Origin: an uncultured Litoreibacter sp.
Lineage (GTDB): Bacteria > Pseudomonadota > Alphaproteobacteria > Rhodobacterales > Rhodobacteraceae
DNA: 64,000 nucleotides
Direction: 5' to 3'
Assembly: GCA_947492995.1 (NCBI GenBank)
Contig: CANLOU010000001.1
Location: 939,001 to 1,003,000, forward strand
This document shows, piece after piece, positions 49,148-57,795 of the stretch (positions are counted from its first letter, which is position 1; each line of letters begins with the position of its first letter). The translations under genes were made by a program, and so were the position numbers. The notes beneath the pieces were generated by a model. The model did not search any database. It saw nothing but the letters and a program-made list of their open reading frames with translations, and was not told the origin of the DNA.

Positions 49148-49753
49148 ATGGATAAATTCGACACACTGACCGGCATCGCGGCCCCCATGCCGCTGGTGAA
49201 TATCGACACGGATATGATTATCCCCAAACAGTTCCTCAAGACGATCAAACGGTCGGGGCTTGGGGCAAACTTGTTTGACGAGATGCGGTTTGACCGCCAA
49301 GGCAACGAGATCCCCGACTTCGTGCTGAACAAGCCGCAATACCGCGAGGCCGAGATTTTGGTGGCGGGCGAAAACTTCGGCTGCGGCTCGTCACGCGAGC
49401 ATGCGCCATGGGCGATCAAAGACTTTGGCATCCGCGCGGTGATCGCGCCAAGCTACGCCGACATCTTTTACAACAACTGCTTCAAGAACGGGATCATCCC
49501 GATTGTTTTGCCGCAAGATCAAGTAGATGCGCTGATGAAGGATGCTGAGAAAGGCGCCAACGCGCGCATGACGATTGATCTGGAAGCGCAGACTGTGACC
49601 TCGTCCGACGGCGACGTGTTCAGCTTTGAGGTGGACAGCTTCAAGAAGCATTGCCTGATGAACGGCCTGGACGACATTGGCCTGACAATGGAGAAATCCG
49701 CGTCGATCAAGAGCTTTGAAGAGGCCGCCTCGCAGGCGCGTCCCTGGGTCTAA
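49148..49753 (+). CDS. leuD: 3-isopropylmalate dehydratase small subunit LeuD
   Basis: LeuD is the small subunit of isopropylmalate isomerase and shapes the substrate pocket. The ATG at 49148 ([16 protein letters not shown]) follows CAGGAGAC and gives 201 residues. [14 protein letters not shown] and [14 protein letters not shown] are the family signatures. A hairpin terminator follows. Confidence 0.97.
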   Translation: MDKFDTLTGIAAPMPLVNIDTDMIIPKQFLKTIKRSGLGANLFDEMRFDRQGNEIPDFVLNKPQYREAEILVAGENFGCGSSREHAPWAIKDFGIRAVIAPSYADIFYNNCFKNGIIPIVLPQDQVDALMKDAEKGANARMTIDLEAQTVTSSDGDVFSFEVDSFKKHCLMNGLDDIGLTMEKSASIKSFEEAASQARPWV

Positions 49754-49773
49754 ACAAGCTACAAATCGTTTTG

Positions 49774-49805
49774 AAGGCCCGCCTCTGATACCAGCGGCGG
49801 GCCTT
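49774..49805 (+). terminator. Rho-independent terminator after leuD
   Basis: AAGGCCCGCC and GGCGGGCCTT form a perfect 10-bp stem with a 12-base loop, 20 bases downstream of leuD. The trailing T-run is short (TTCATTGTT). The same hairpin can serve the remnant gene ending on the opposite strand. Confidence 0.8.
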
Positions 49806-49811
49806 CATTGT

Positions 49812-50341
49812 TCATAGCCCCAATTGCGCACTGATAGCGGTCAGAACCTGAGCATGGATCGCCGCCCGATACACCCCTTCAGGGTCCGTAGAAACCGGAT
49901 CGTCCCCTTCCTCTTCCAAGATCAACGCCCCCATTTCGTTCCACAAAGGAAGCAACGAGAGATGGTACGCCCCCGGCACGCGGATCAGTTCTGCCTGAGG
50001 CAGCAGGTCGATGCGCCCCGCATATTTGGTGTCATCCATAAGTTTGTCCAACGCCCGCGACACGTCCCGCGCACGGGTCCAGTGGTTCAGCCCGACGCGT
50101 ATGTCGAAATCAAAGGTGGAGCTGTGGGGGTGGTTTACCGCGATTACCAACGCGCCTTGTTCGGCCAGCCCTTTGGCCAACCACGCGAGGGACCGCCAGT
50201 TGCCGCCAAGCCCGTGGGACAGCAGAACGACGAGCCAGGGGGGCGCCCGTCGGACAAGGCACCATCGGTGCGCACGTCAACGCCGTGCCGCCCAGCTTGT
50301 GGCTGGGAAACGCGGAAGCCGAACCCAAAGACGTTAAGCAT
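49812..50341 (-). pseudogene. Decayed alpha/beta hydrolase (predicted dienelactone hydrolase type)
   Basis: Reading on the minus strand, the C-terminal frame gives VVLLSHGLGGNWRSLAWLAK, then HPHSSTFDFD, but after KLMDDTKYAGRID it jumps directly to LLPQAELIRVPGAYHL and the family's C-terminal EEEGDDPVSTDP. About 100-130 residues with the GxSxGG nucleophile are absent, so it cannot be active. In addition, the upstream part (VDVRTDGALSDGR) is in another frame; one missing C in the C-run at about 50244-50249 would join them. The gene is a remnant with internal deletion and a frameshift. Confidence 0.75.
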
Positions 50342-50633
50342 TAACCAGAGCAAAGTCAGCGACGTCGGACACGGCGAGGCCACAATTGCCCCCAGATATA
50401 GCGTCTGAGCGGTGCTTGCCCGCCAAATGGGCGGCGGGCAAAAACTGGGTGACACAAGAATACCACGAATTGACCCAATAAAATCCCTCAGTCTTATCAG
50501 ACAGTTGAAGGACCAACTGAATGTGGGCAGAAATGAGGCACAAATGAGGCACCTTTCGGCAATCGCCAAAGGCACAAAGTGGAACAGAGAGCGCCTAAGT
50601 AGCGTTTTCGGCCAGTTTGAAGGGTTGGTAAAC
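50342..50633. other. Stretch between the hydrolase remnant and the membrane protein gene
   Basis: Frames on both strands are open for parts of this 292-base stretch, and the plus-strand frame of the next gene extends back to 50412. The composition and the lack of hydrophobic or domain-like sequence suggest it is mostly non-coding. It may include further 5' remains of the decayed hydrolase. Confidence 0.4.
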
Positions 50634-51470
50634 GTGATATCACGCTTAACGGGCGCGGTTGTTCGGGCATTTTTTGTCATGCTTTTGCTGATGACGCCTG
50701 CGCTGCTGTTGCCCGGAATGACACCAGATTCAAAGCAGGTTGTCGCTTTGGTAGCGCTGTTTGGCGCTGTCATTACCCTTATCGAATACGGCTCGACCTA
50801 TCCCAGCCTCATCGAATTTCGGAATGCGCCGCCGTTCAACCGCATCCGGTTTGTGTCGCTCTTCCTCATCGTCTTCCTTTTGTCAGTCCTGTTCCGAGGG
50901 CAATATGACGCAACGACGCTGACCCGAGTGGTGTCGGCAATTGGACTGCTGGTCGGACATGTCATCGACTTTCCTTACAGTCCGGTGCGCCTCATCATCT
51001 TGCTGCTGCCAGACCCCGGCAACGAAACACATGTGAACCTTATGCGCGCAGCTGCTGGTTTGAGTTACCTGATCTCATTGACCACGCTTGGCATCTTCCT
51101 GATCGCGATGCGTCTTGGCGGCTGGCCCAACAAGACCGAGCCATTCAACTTCTGGACCAACCTGCCAACCTTTGACCCGACCATGGGCGGGGACATCGTG
51201 GCGCGGCTGAACAAGGACGCGCGGTTTAACATTATGTTAGGGTTCTTCTTGCCATTCTTCCTGCCAGCAGTGGCGCGCGCCGCGTCGGGGTTGTTTGATG
51301 CCTCGATGGTGTCGACGCCGCAAACGCTTGTTTGGATGCTTGCGATATGGACCTTCCTTCCGGCCAGCCTTTTTATGCGCGGCATGGCCATGAACCGCAT
51401 CGCCGACATGATCGACGACAAACGCCAACGTGGCGCGCGCGCAGTGCAAGCTGGCTTGCTGGCTGCCTGA
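50634..51470 (+). CDS. Conserved integral membrane protein of unknown function
   Basis: From the GTG at 50634 (VISRLTGAVVRAF) the product has 278 residues and about six to seven hydrophobic helices, with a cytosolic-looking C-terminus. The frame is open to 50412, including ATG 50545, so up to 74 more residues are possible. I do not recognise a domain. It precedes the EEP-family gene and overlaps its possible start, so the two may be coupled. Confidence 0.7.
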   Translation: MISRLTGAVVRAFFVMLLLMTPALLLPGMTPDSKQVVALVALFGAVITLIEYGSTYPSLIEFRNAPPFNRIRFVSLFLIVFLLSVLFRGQYDATTLTRVVSAIGLLVGHVIDFPYSPVRLIILLLPDPGNETHVNLMRAAAGLSYLISLTTLGIFLIAMRLGGWPNKTEPFNFWTNLPTFDPTMGGDIVARLNKDARFNIMLGFFLPFFLPAVARAASGLFDASMVSTPQTLVWMLAIWTFLPASLFMRGMAMNRIADMIDDKRQRGARAVQAGLLAA

Positions 51471-52486
51471 TCTGGCTGCTTGCCGCTGGTGCGGCAAGCG
51501 CTGAGACCTACCGATTTATGACCTACAACGCCGACCTGACCCGCAAGGGTCCGGGCCTTTTGGTGCGTGATCTGGAACGGTTTGAGGACGCCAAGCTGCG
51601 TGGCACGTTACAGGCGATTGCCGATCTGAAGCCAGACGTGCTGGCTTTGCAATCGGTGGATTACGATCATGGGCTGATTGGGCTGTCTTTGGTGCAGGCC
51701 CGTCTGCGTGAGTTGGGGCATGAGATGCAGTTCAGCTTTGCGCAGCCACCAAATGTTGGTGTGTCGACCGGGTTTGATCTGGACCGTGATGGTCGCTTGG
51801 ACACGGCGCGAGACCGTCAGGGCTACGGACTGTTCGCGGGGCAGGGCGGCATGGCCGTGCTGTCCGTGTTTCCGATTGATGCCGACGGCGCAAAGGATCT
51901 GTCGGGTATGTTGTGGAAAGATCTGCCGGACGCCCAGTTGCCGGTTGGGTACTTCACAGCGGAAGAGTTGCAGGTCCTGCGCCTTCAAAGCGTGGCGGCT
52001 TGGGACGTTCCGGTGCGCATGCCAGACGGCGTCATGCGGGTGTTGGTTGGCCAAGCCAGCCCGCCCGTGTTTGACGGGCCGGAAGATCGCAACGGTTTGA
52101 GGAATGCCGATCAGTTGCGGTTCTGGAATGGCTATGTCGAAGGGTTGGCCGGTCAGCCTTTTGTGCTGTTGGGGGGGCTGAACAATGATCCCTTTGACGG
52201 CGAGGGGCTGAAACCTCAGCTGTCAAAATTGCTGGGCAATAGCGCCGTGCAGGATGTTGCACCGATTGCGTCTGGTGGGTTGGTCGAAAACGCCGACCAC
52301 AGTGGCCCGGCGGCGCAGGACACGGTGGATTGGGGCAGGGATATTGGCAGTTTGAGAGTGGACTATGTGTTGCCCTCAGCCAGTTTGGGCGTTGCCGCAG
52401 CTGCAGTTGAACGGCATCAACCGACGCGGCAGGCTGGCGACGTCACGGCGCACAAACCCGTCTGGGTTGATATTTTCTGGAAGTGA
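51347..52486 (+). CDS. Secreted endonuclease/exonuclease/phosphatase (EEP) family protein
   Basis: The protein contains an EEP-like fold: FMTYNADLTRKGPGLLVRDL at the N-terminus, DLKPDVLALQSVDYDHG as the metal/active-site region, and LLGGLNNDPFDGEG near the end. A signal peptide (LAGCLIWLLAAGAASAE, cleavage near base 51508) suggests export to the periplasm. The start is unclear: codons between 51347 and about 51455 overlap the preceding gene and give an unusual Arg/His-rich extension. The mature domain is about 325 residues. EEP genes between leuD and leuB are seen in related genomes. Confidence 0.82.
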   Translation: MDLPSGQPFYARHGHEPHRRHDRRQTPTWRARSASWLAGCLIWLLAAGAASAETYRFMTYNADLTRKGPGLLVRDLERFEDAKLRGTLQAIADLKPDVLALQSVDYDHGLIGLSLVQARLRELGHEMQFSFAQPPNVGVSTGFDLDRDGRLDTARDRQGYGLFAGQGGMAVLSVFPIDADGAKDLSGMLWKDLPDAQLPVGYFTAEELQVLRLQSVAAWDVPVRMPDGVMRVLVGQASPPVFDGPEDRNGLRNADQLRFWNGYVEGLAGQPFVLLGGLNNDPFDGEGLKPQLSKLLGNSAVQDVAPIASGGLVENADHSGPAAQDTVDWGRDIGSLRVDYVLPSASLGVAAAAVERHQPTRQAGDVTAHKPVWVDIFWK

Positions 52487-53329
52487 CGCGGCCAGCGCAT
52501 CTTCAAGGGAGGTGGTTTGGAAATCGGGCAGGAGCTGGGTTAGTTTGTCCGACGTCAGCGCGTGCGATGTGTTCCAGAGGTACCGCATTTCCAGCAGTGG
52601 TTTGGCCATGGGCCAGAACAGGCGGGCGGCTTGGATTGGCAGCCATGACATCTGGTTCAGGCGCTGCGCCTTGCCCGTAACTTTTGAAATTGCGTCCGCC
52701 ATCTCATGGCCGGTCAGGGTGAAGCCCGGGACGCAGATTTCCGAAAATGTATCGAGCTGATCCATATTCTCGGCAATGGCGGCCGCCATGTCGGTGACAT
52801 CGGGAAGGAAGGCCCAGGCATGGGGCACGTCCGGGTTACCGGGATAGGCGAAGCGGCCCTTTGCGGCTTTGGCAGTAATGATCTGATCGAACCAGTTGCC
52901 GCTTTTGGCCGTGTCGATGTAGTCGCCCGCCCGCAGGATGATGGTGCGGACCCCTGCGTCACGGTAAGCCTGTTCCATCTCGATCCGGATGCGGCCCAAA
53001 GGGTTGGTCGCGCGGTGAGGCGTCTGTTCGTTTAGCAGGGCGGGCATGTCGGAGCCGTAGTTATAGACATTGCCCGGGATCAGCACCGTTGCGCCGGTAT
53101 CTTTGGCGGTGTCGATGATCTTTGCGGTCAGCTTTGGCACCTCGGCCGCCCAATCCGTGTAGGCGGGGTTCCACGCGTTGACGATCAGGTCCGCCCCCCA
53201 TGCGGCGTCTGGCAATTGGTCCGTTTCCCGGTCAAAAGTGCGCACGTCCCAGCCCGCCCAGGAGAATGAACATTGCGCGTTGCGACCAAAGCGGCCAGAC
53301 GCGCCAAGAATGAGTACAGTCTTTTGCAT
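52376..53329 (-). CDS. NAD-dependent epimerase/dehydratase-like protein
   Basis: This is a 317-residue short-chain-dehydrogenase-like protein from the ATG at 53329. The NAD(P)-binding motif VLILGASGRFGRNA lies near residues 5-18. It has no clear YxxxK but contains NVYNYGSDMPALL. The substrate is unknown. Its last 111 bases overlap the convergent EEP gene. It is divergent from a LysR-type regulator that probably controls it. Confidence 0.85.
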   Translation of the reverse strand: MQKTVLILGASGRFGRNAQCSFSWAGWDVRTFDRETDQLPDAAWGADLIVNAWNPAYTDWAAEVPKLTAKIIDTAKDTGATVLIPGNVYNYGSDMPALLNEQTPHRATNPLGRIRIEMEQAYRDAGVRTIILRAGDYIDTAKSGNWFDQIITAKAAKGRFAYPGNPDVPHAWAFLPDVTDMAAAIAENMDQLDTFSEICVPGFTLTGHEMADAISKVTGKAQRLNQMSWLPIQAARLFWPMAKPLLEMRYLWNTSHALTSDKLTQLLPDFQTTSLEDALAASLPENINPDGFVRRDVASLPRRLMPFNCSCGNAQTG

Positions 53330-53369
53330 TGTCGGCTCCTTCGCTGAGAATTTTGCTGACCCTGACCAA

Positions 53370-53381
53370 TTCATAAATGAA
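53370..53381. promoter_or_regulatory. Dyad 1 in the epimerase/LysR intergenic region
   Basis: TTCATAAATGAA is a perfect inverted repeat (TTCA-N4-TGAA). A second copy of the same dyad lies exactly 42 bases away at 53412. The pair fits two LysR binding sites on one face of the helix, four turns apart. Confidence 0.55.
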
Positions 53382-53410
53382 ATGGAATTGCCTAAATTTG
53401 CACATCTGGT

Positions 53411-53424
53411 ATTCATTATTGAAT
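53411..53424. promoter_or_regulatory. Dyad 2 overlapping the LysR start codon
   Basis: ATTCATTATTGAAT is a perfect inverted repeat with a TTCA-N4-TGAA core. It overlaps the first two bases of the LysR start codon, so binding could give negative autoregulation. Confidence 0.5.
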
Positions 53425-54358
53425 GTTAGATGGATTGCACTCACTGGATTGGTCGTTGGTTCAGGCCTTCCTTTCTGTGGTTGAACACGGCTCCCTTTCC
53501 GCAGCTGCACGCGAGTCAGGTGTGAGCCAGCCAACGCTTGGCCGACAGATCAAAGCAATAGAACAGCAGCTTGGTGTGCCCTTGTTTGTGCGGCAGGCCA
53601 AAGGGTTCGTTCTAACAGATGTGGGGCAAGCGATCCTGCCCTCTGCGACTGCAATGGCTGAGGCTGCGACCAAGTTCGCGACAGCAGCAGCGGGGCAGGA
53701 CATGTCCGTATCGGGTACCGTTCGGATCACAGCCAGCGTGTTTGTGTCGCAGTATATTCTGCCCCAGATCCTTGCAGAGATCAGAAAGCTACACCCCGAT
53801 ATTCAGATCGAGCTGAATGCGACCGACGAGGCAGACAATCTGTTGTTTCGCGAGGCGGATATAGCGCTACGGATGTTTAGGCCGACCCAGTTGGAGGTGG
53901 TGACGCGTAAACTGGGTGTGTTGCAGCTAGGGTTCTTCGCCTCTGAGGACTACGTTGCCAGGCGCGGCGCGCCGACCAACGTGAAAGAGCTGATGGAACA
54001 TGACCTGCTTGGCTATGACCGATCGGAGCGCTTTATTCGGGGCGCCGCCGAATTTGGCTGGAAGCTGACGCGGAATGATTTTGTGTTCCGATGTGACCAG
54101 CAGACCATTCATAGCGAGGTGATCCGGACTGGCTGCGGTATCGGTATTTTGCAAAAGGGCATTGCCGATCAAATGGGGCTGGTCTCAATCATGGAAGGCT
54201 TCCCGATGCCCGGTCTGGAGGTATGGCTGACCACGCATGAGGCGATCAGGCACACGCCGCGCGTCAGTGCGGTTTGGGGGTATCTGGACCGTGGACTAGC
54301 CCCGTGGCTGAGCCATGACGACACAATTCCAATCATGAACAAGCGGCCGGCGACTTGA
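53423..54358 (+). CDS. LysR-family transcriptional regulator
   Basis: This 311-residue LysR-type regulator has an N-terminal winged helix-turn-helix (HGSLSAAARESGVSQPTLGR, about residues 22-42) and a C-terminal periplasmic-binding-like effector domain. It is divergent from the epimerase gene with a 93-base control region containing two matching dyads. The effector is unknown. Confidence 0.93.
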   Translation: MLDGLHSLDWSLVQAFLSVVEHGSLSAAARESGVSQPTLGRQIKAIEQQLGVPLFVRQAKGFVLTDVGQAILPSATAMAEAATKFATAAAGQDMSVSGTVRITASVFVSQYILPQILAEIRKLHPDIQIELNATDEADNLLFREADIALRMFRPTQLEVVTRKLGVLQLGFFASEDYVARRGAPTNVKELMEHDLLGYDRSERFIRGAAEFGWKLTRNDFVFRCDQQTIHSEVIRTGCGIGILQKGIADQMGLVSIMEGFPMPGLEVWLTTHEAIRHTPRVSAVWGYLDRGLAPWLSHDDTIPIMNKRPAT

Positions 54359-54419
54359 CCCCTTAGGCGGCCCACGCTACCCCCGCTGCAACTGATGAAA
54401 CACGTAGCGGAGCGTATCC

Positions 54420-55526
54420 ATGTCGAACCCATCCCTTCTTATTCTGCCTGGCGACGGCATTGGCCCTGAGGTCATGGATCAAGTGATCCGTATCATCGAC
54501 TGGTTTGGCGAAAAGCGCGGGATCAAGTTTGACGTTGAAACCGATCTTGTCGGTGGGGCTGCCTATGACAAACACGGTGTGCCGCTGTCGGATGAAACGA
54601 TGGCGCGTGCACTGGAAGTAGACGCGGTCTTGCTGGGCGCCGTTGGTGGGCCCGCCTATGACAACCTTGATTTCAGCGTGAAGCCTGAGCGCGGGTTGCT
54701 GCGATTGCGCAAGGAAATGGACCTGTTTTCAAACCTGCGCCCGGCGCAGTGTTTTGACGCGTTGGCGGATTTCTCTTCGCTGAAGAAAGACATTGTGGCC
54801 GGTCTGGATATCATGATCGTGCGTGAACTGACCTCGGGCGTTTACTTTGGCGAGCCGCGCGGCATCCACAAAGAAGGCAACGAACGCGTTGGCGTGAACA
54901 CGCAACGCTACACCGAGTCTGAAATCGCACGGGTCGCGCGGTCCGCGTTTGAATTGGCGAAGCGTCGTAGCAACAAAGTCTGCTCGATGGAGAAAGCCAA
55001 CGTGATGGAGTCGGGCATTCTTTGGCGCGATGTCGTTCAGGAAATCCATGACGCCGAATACCCTGAGGTTGAGCTGTCGCATATGTATGCCGACAACGGC
55101 GCTATGCAGCTGGTGCGTGCGCCCAAGCAGTTTGATGTGATTGTCACCGACAACCTGTTTGGAGATGTGCTGTCCGATTGCGCAGCGATGCTGACCGGAT
55201 CGCTGGGCATGTTGCCGTCGGCGTCGCTTGGTGCGCCTGATGCGAATGGCCGGCCTAAAGCGTTGTACGAACCCGTCCATGGCTCGGCGCCAGATATCAC
55301 CGGTCAGGGAAAAGCCAACCCAAGCGCGTGTATTCTGAGCTTCGCAATGGCGCTGCGTTATTCCTTTGATAAGGGTGAGGACGCTACACGTCTGGAAGAT
55401 GCGGTTCAGTCGGTTCTGGCCAGCGGTGTTCGCACGGCTGACCTGATGCAGGCAGGGGATACAAACCCTGTCTCGACCACTGAAATGGGCGATGCGGTTC
55501 TGGCCGCGCTGGACGCCAGCTTGTAA
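54420..55526 (+). CDS. leuB: 3-isopropylmalate dehydrogenase LeuB
   Basis: LeuB oxidatively decarboxylates 3-isopropylmalate to 2-ketoisocaproate with NAD+. It has 368 residues. Signatures are [17 protein letters not shown] at the N-terminus and [20 protein letters not shown] in the active-site region. It lies about 4.7 kb from leuD, so the leu genes are clustered but interrupted. Confidence 0.97.
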   Translation: MSNPSLLILPGDGIGPEVMDQVIRIIDWFGEKRGIKFDVETDLVGGAAYDKHGVPLSDETMARALEVDAVLLGAVGGPAYDNLDFSVKPERGLLRLRKEMDLFSNLRPAQCFDALADFSSLKKDIVAGLDIMIVRELTSGVYFGEPRGIHKEGNERVGVNTQRYTESEIARVARSAFELAKRRSNKVCSMEKANVMESGILWRDVVQEIHDAEYPEVELSHMYADNGAMQLVRAPKQFDVIVTDNLFGDVLSDCAAMLTGSLGMLPSASLGAPDANGRPKALYEPVHGSAPDITGQGKANPSACILSFAMALRYSFDKGEDATRLEDAVQSVLASGVRTADLMQAGDTNPVSTTEMGDAVLAALDASL

Positions 55527-55547
55527 ACTTTAACGGAGTGCGCCGCG

Positions 55548-56513
55548 GTGAGTGACGGTCCTAAATCCAACACCCGCGGTGCGCTTTACGCGTTGGTGGC
55601 ATTTGCCATCTTCTCAACTCACGACGTTATCATCAAGATATTGGGCGGGGCGTATTCGCCCGTTCAAATCGTGTTTTTCAGCGTGCTGTTCAGTTTTCCA
55701 TTGGCGGCGCTTTATTTGATGCGCGACACAACCAGTGGAACGCTCATTCCAACGCATCCCTATTGGATGGCGGCCCGGACGATTGCCGCCGTCATAACCG
55801 GGTTTTGTGCATTTTATGCATTCTCCGTCCTGCCTTTGGCGCAGGTTTACGCCATCATCTTTGCCTCGCCTTTGTTGATTACTGTGCTTGCGATTCCGAT
55901 TTTGGGTGAAGTGGTGCGCATAAGGCGTTGGATCGCCGTGCTTGTTGGCTTGGTGGGCGTCATCATTGTTCTGCGTCCGGGCGAAACAAGCTTGGAACTT
56001 GGTCACCTAGCGGCGTTGGCTGCCGCTATTGGTGGCGCCTTTGCTTCTGTGATTGTGCGCAAGATTGGGCGAGAAGAACGCACGGTGGTCATTATGCTTT
56101 ACCCAATGATGGCCAACTTTGTGGTGATGGCGGCGATGCTGCCATTTGTCTATGAGCCACTGCCGCTTTTGGACCTCGCGCGTCTTGGCGTCATCGCTTT
56201 GTTGGCCTGGACGGCGGGCAGATTCCTTATCGCCGCCTATAATTCCGGTGAAGCAGTGATCGTGGCCCCAATGCAGTACTCGCAGATCATTTGGGCGACT
56301 GCCTATGGATTTTTCTTTTTTGATGAGCTGCCAGATACTGCGACTCTGATCGGGTCTTCCGTGATTATCGCAAGCGGCCTCTATATCGTGCTGCGCGAAA
56401 GCCGTTCGGACGGGTCCGAGACACCCGTTTTGCGGACCCGCAGCCGCCCTGAAACCGGCACGTCTCCGCGTATCAGTCCGATGTTGCCGAAAAGTCTTCG
56501 CAGAAAGAAGTAG
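55548..56513 (+). CDS. DMT superfamily transporter (EamA family)
   Basis: The 321-residue membrane protein has ten hydrophobic helices in two EamA repeats, and begins at a GTG 21 bases after leuB. LYALVAFAIFSTHDVIIKI is the first helix. The family exports amino acids or other metabolites; the substrate is not visible. A basic C-terminal tail of about 40 residues follows the last helix. Co-transcription with leuB is likely. Confidence 0.9.
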   Translation: MSDGPKSNTRGALYALVAFAIFSTHDVIIKILGGAYSPVQIVFFSVLFSFPLAALYLMRDTTSGTLIPTHPYWMAARTIAAVITGFCAFYAFSVLPLAQVYAIIFASPLLITVLAIPILGEVVRIRRWIAVLVGLVGVIIVLRPGETSLELGHLAALAAAIGGAFASVIVRKIGREERTVVIMLYPMMANFVVMAAMLPFVYEPLPLLDLARLGVIALLAWTAGRFLIAAYNSGEAVIVAPMQYSQIIWATAYGFFFFDELPDTATLIGSSVIIASGLYIVLRESRSDGSETPVLRTRSRPETGTSPRISPMLPKSLRRKK

Positions 56514-56546
56514 CGACAACCGCGTGTTAGCGGAACTCTCTGTTCC

Positions 56547-56582
56547 AATGTATATCATTCATGATATGATTTTTGATACATT
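56547..56582. promoter_or_regulatory. Nested inverted repeats upstream of the LacI-type regulator
   Basis: AATGTAT at 56547-56553 pairs with ATACATT at 56576-56582, and inside it ATATCA and TGATAT flank a four-base spacer at 56552-56567. The TGATAC-like half-site also appears downstream of the regulator gene. These are plausible autoregulatory operators overlapping the promoter. Confidence 0.55.
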
Positions 56583-56603
56583 TCGTAAACGCAGAGGCCT
56601 GTC

Positions 56604-57635
56604 ATTTCACGTAGACCTACCATCAAAGACATTGCGCGAGAAGCTGGGGTTAGCGTTGCCACCGTCAACCGGGTGCTTGCGGGCACTGTTGCCGTCCGTG
56701 AAGAAACCGGACGCAAAGTGTCCGAGGCCGCGCACCGTATTGGCTACCACGGCACCAGTCTGATTTCACAAAGACTGCGGTCCGAGCTGCCTAAGGTTCG
56801 GTTTGGTTTCGTGTTGCAAAAAGAAAAGCAGAGCTTTTACCAAAGCCTTGTTGCGCACCTTGAGGAAGCGGTTCGAAACCTTGACGGTGTTAGGGGTGAA
56901 TTGGTCATCGAATTTGCGCCCTCACAATCGCCAAACAGCGTTTCTGGCATTCTACTTAGGATGGCTGACAAAGTTGATGTTGTGGCGGCCACAGCCGTTA
57001 ATCATCACCTTGTAAATGATGCAGTTCGCGTGCTGAACACACGTGGCGTGCCTACGTTTTCCATTTTCTCCGATTTTGCGCAGGGCGTTCGGGTAAATTA
57101 TATTGGAATGAATAACTTAAAGATCGGCAGGGGTGCAGGTTGGTTATTGGCAAAGACCGCAAAACGGCCGGGGAAAATAGCGTTATTTGTTGGCGGGCAC
57201 CGATGGCATGGCCATGACTTGCGTGAAGCGGGCTATAGAAGTTTCTTCAGGGAGCATCTGCCGCGATTCGACGTGCTCGACACCCTCGTCAACTTAGAGA
57301 CGCGAGAGCTTACCCATGAAGCAACACTTGACCTGTTGTCTCGCCACCCGGATGTGGTCGGCATCTATGTCGCAGCGGGTGGAATGGAAGGGGCCATCAC
57401 TGCCCTTGCCGAGGTGCGTAAGCCAGGTGAAGTTGCGTTGGTTGTGAACGAATTGACCGAAGAGTCGCGCGCCGGATTGTCCAATGGCTACGTGACGGCG
57501 GTGTTTGGGACCCCTTTGGATACGTTATGTGGCGAGCTGGTTGGATACATGGTCCAAGCCGCTCAAGGAGACATCGCGTCCATACCTGGCCAAAGATTTC
57601 TGGAGACTGTGCTGCACATACCAGAGCTTACCTAA
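56604..57635 (+). CDS. LacI-family transcriptional regulator, probable ATT start
   Basis: The product has 343 residues: an N-terminal LacI helix-turn-helix (RRPTIKDIAREAGVSVATVN) and a sugar-binding-protein-like domain. The first usual start codon in frame is the GTG at 56673, which would remove most of the DNA-binding helix-turn-helix. Codons before it read ATT TCA CGT AGA, that is (M)SRRPTIKDIA, exactly the usual LacI N-terminus, and AGAGG lies six bases before the ATT; a stop (TAA at 56586) closes the frame just upstream. ATT initiation is therefore likely. It probably controls the inositol/sugar operon downstream. Confidence 0.85.
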   Translation: MSRRPTIKDIAREAGVSVATVNRVLAGTVAVREETGRKVSEAAHRIGYHGTSLISQRLRSELPKVRFGFVLQKEKQSFYQSLVAHLEEAVRNLDGVRGELVIEFAPSQSPNSVSGILLRMADKVDVVAATAVNHHLVNDAVRVLNTRGVPTFSIFSDFAQGVRVNYIGMNNLKIGRGAGWLLAKTAKRPGKIALFVGGHRWHGHDLREAGYRSFFREHLPRFDVLDTLVNLETRELTHEATLDLLSRHPDVVGIYVAAGGMEGAITALAEVRKPGEVALVVNELTEESRAGLSNGYVTAVFGTPLDTLCGELVGYMVQAAQGDIASIPGQRFLETVLHIPELT

Positions 57636-57636
57636 A

Positions 57637-57650
57637 GATACTTTTGTATC
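57637..57650. promoter_or_regulatory. Inverted repeat GATAC-N4-GTATC after the LacI gene
   Basis: GATACTTTTGTATC is a perfect dyad just two bases after the regulator stop. It shares the GATAC half-site with the repeat upstream of the regulator (TTGATACATT) and lies about 145 bases before the first catabolic gene. It is a candidate operator for the LacI-type protein. Confidence 0.5.
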
Positions 57651-57668
57651 ATTAAAATGTTGCGCAGA

Positions 57669-57684
57669 GTCTCATGGTTGAGAC
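57669..57684. promoter_or_regulatory. Second inverted repeat upstream of the sugar operon
   Basis: GTCTCATGGTTGAGAC is a perfect 6-4-6 dyad. It may be a further operator or a weak hairpin; there is no T-run after it. Confidence 0.35.
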
Positions 57685-57795
57685 GTAATGATTCATTTTG
57701 TTGACCGATGCACCTTTCGTCGAACACCCTGACCAGACTGCAACACGCTTCACGGCGTGACGCCTAAAAATGGCGATCTGGGAGGATCGGTGGCA

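Noticed and set aside
47544-49166. 540-codon minus-strand frame opposite leuC
   Set aside because: leuC is certain on the plus strand; the antisense frame has His/Arg/Phe-rich composition and no recognisable motif.
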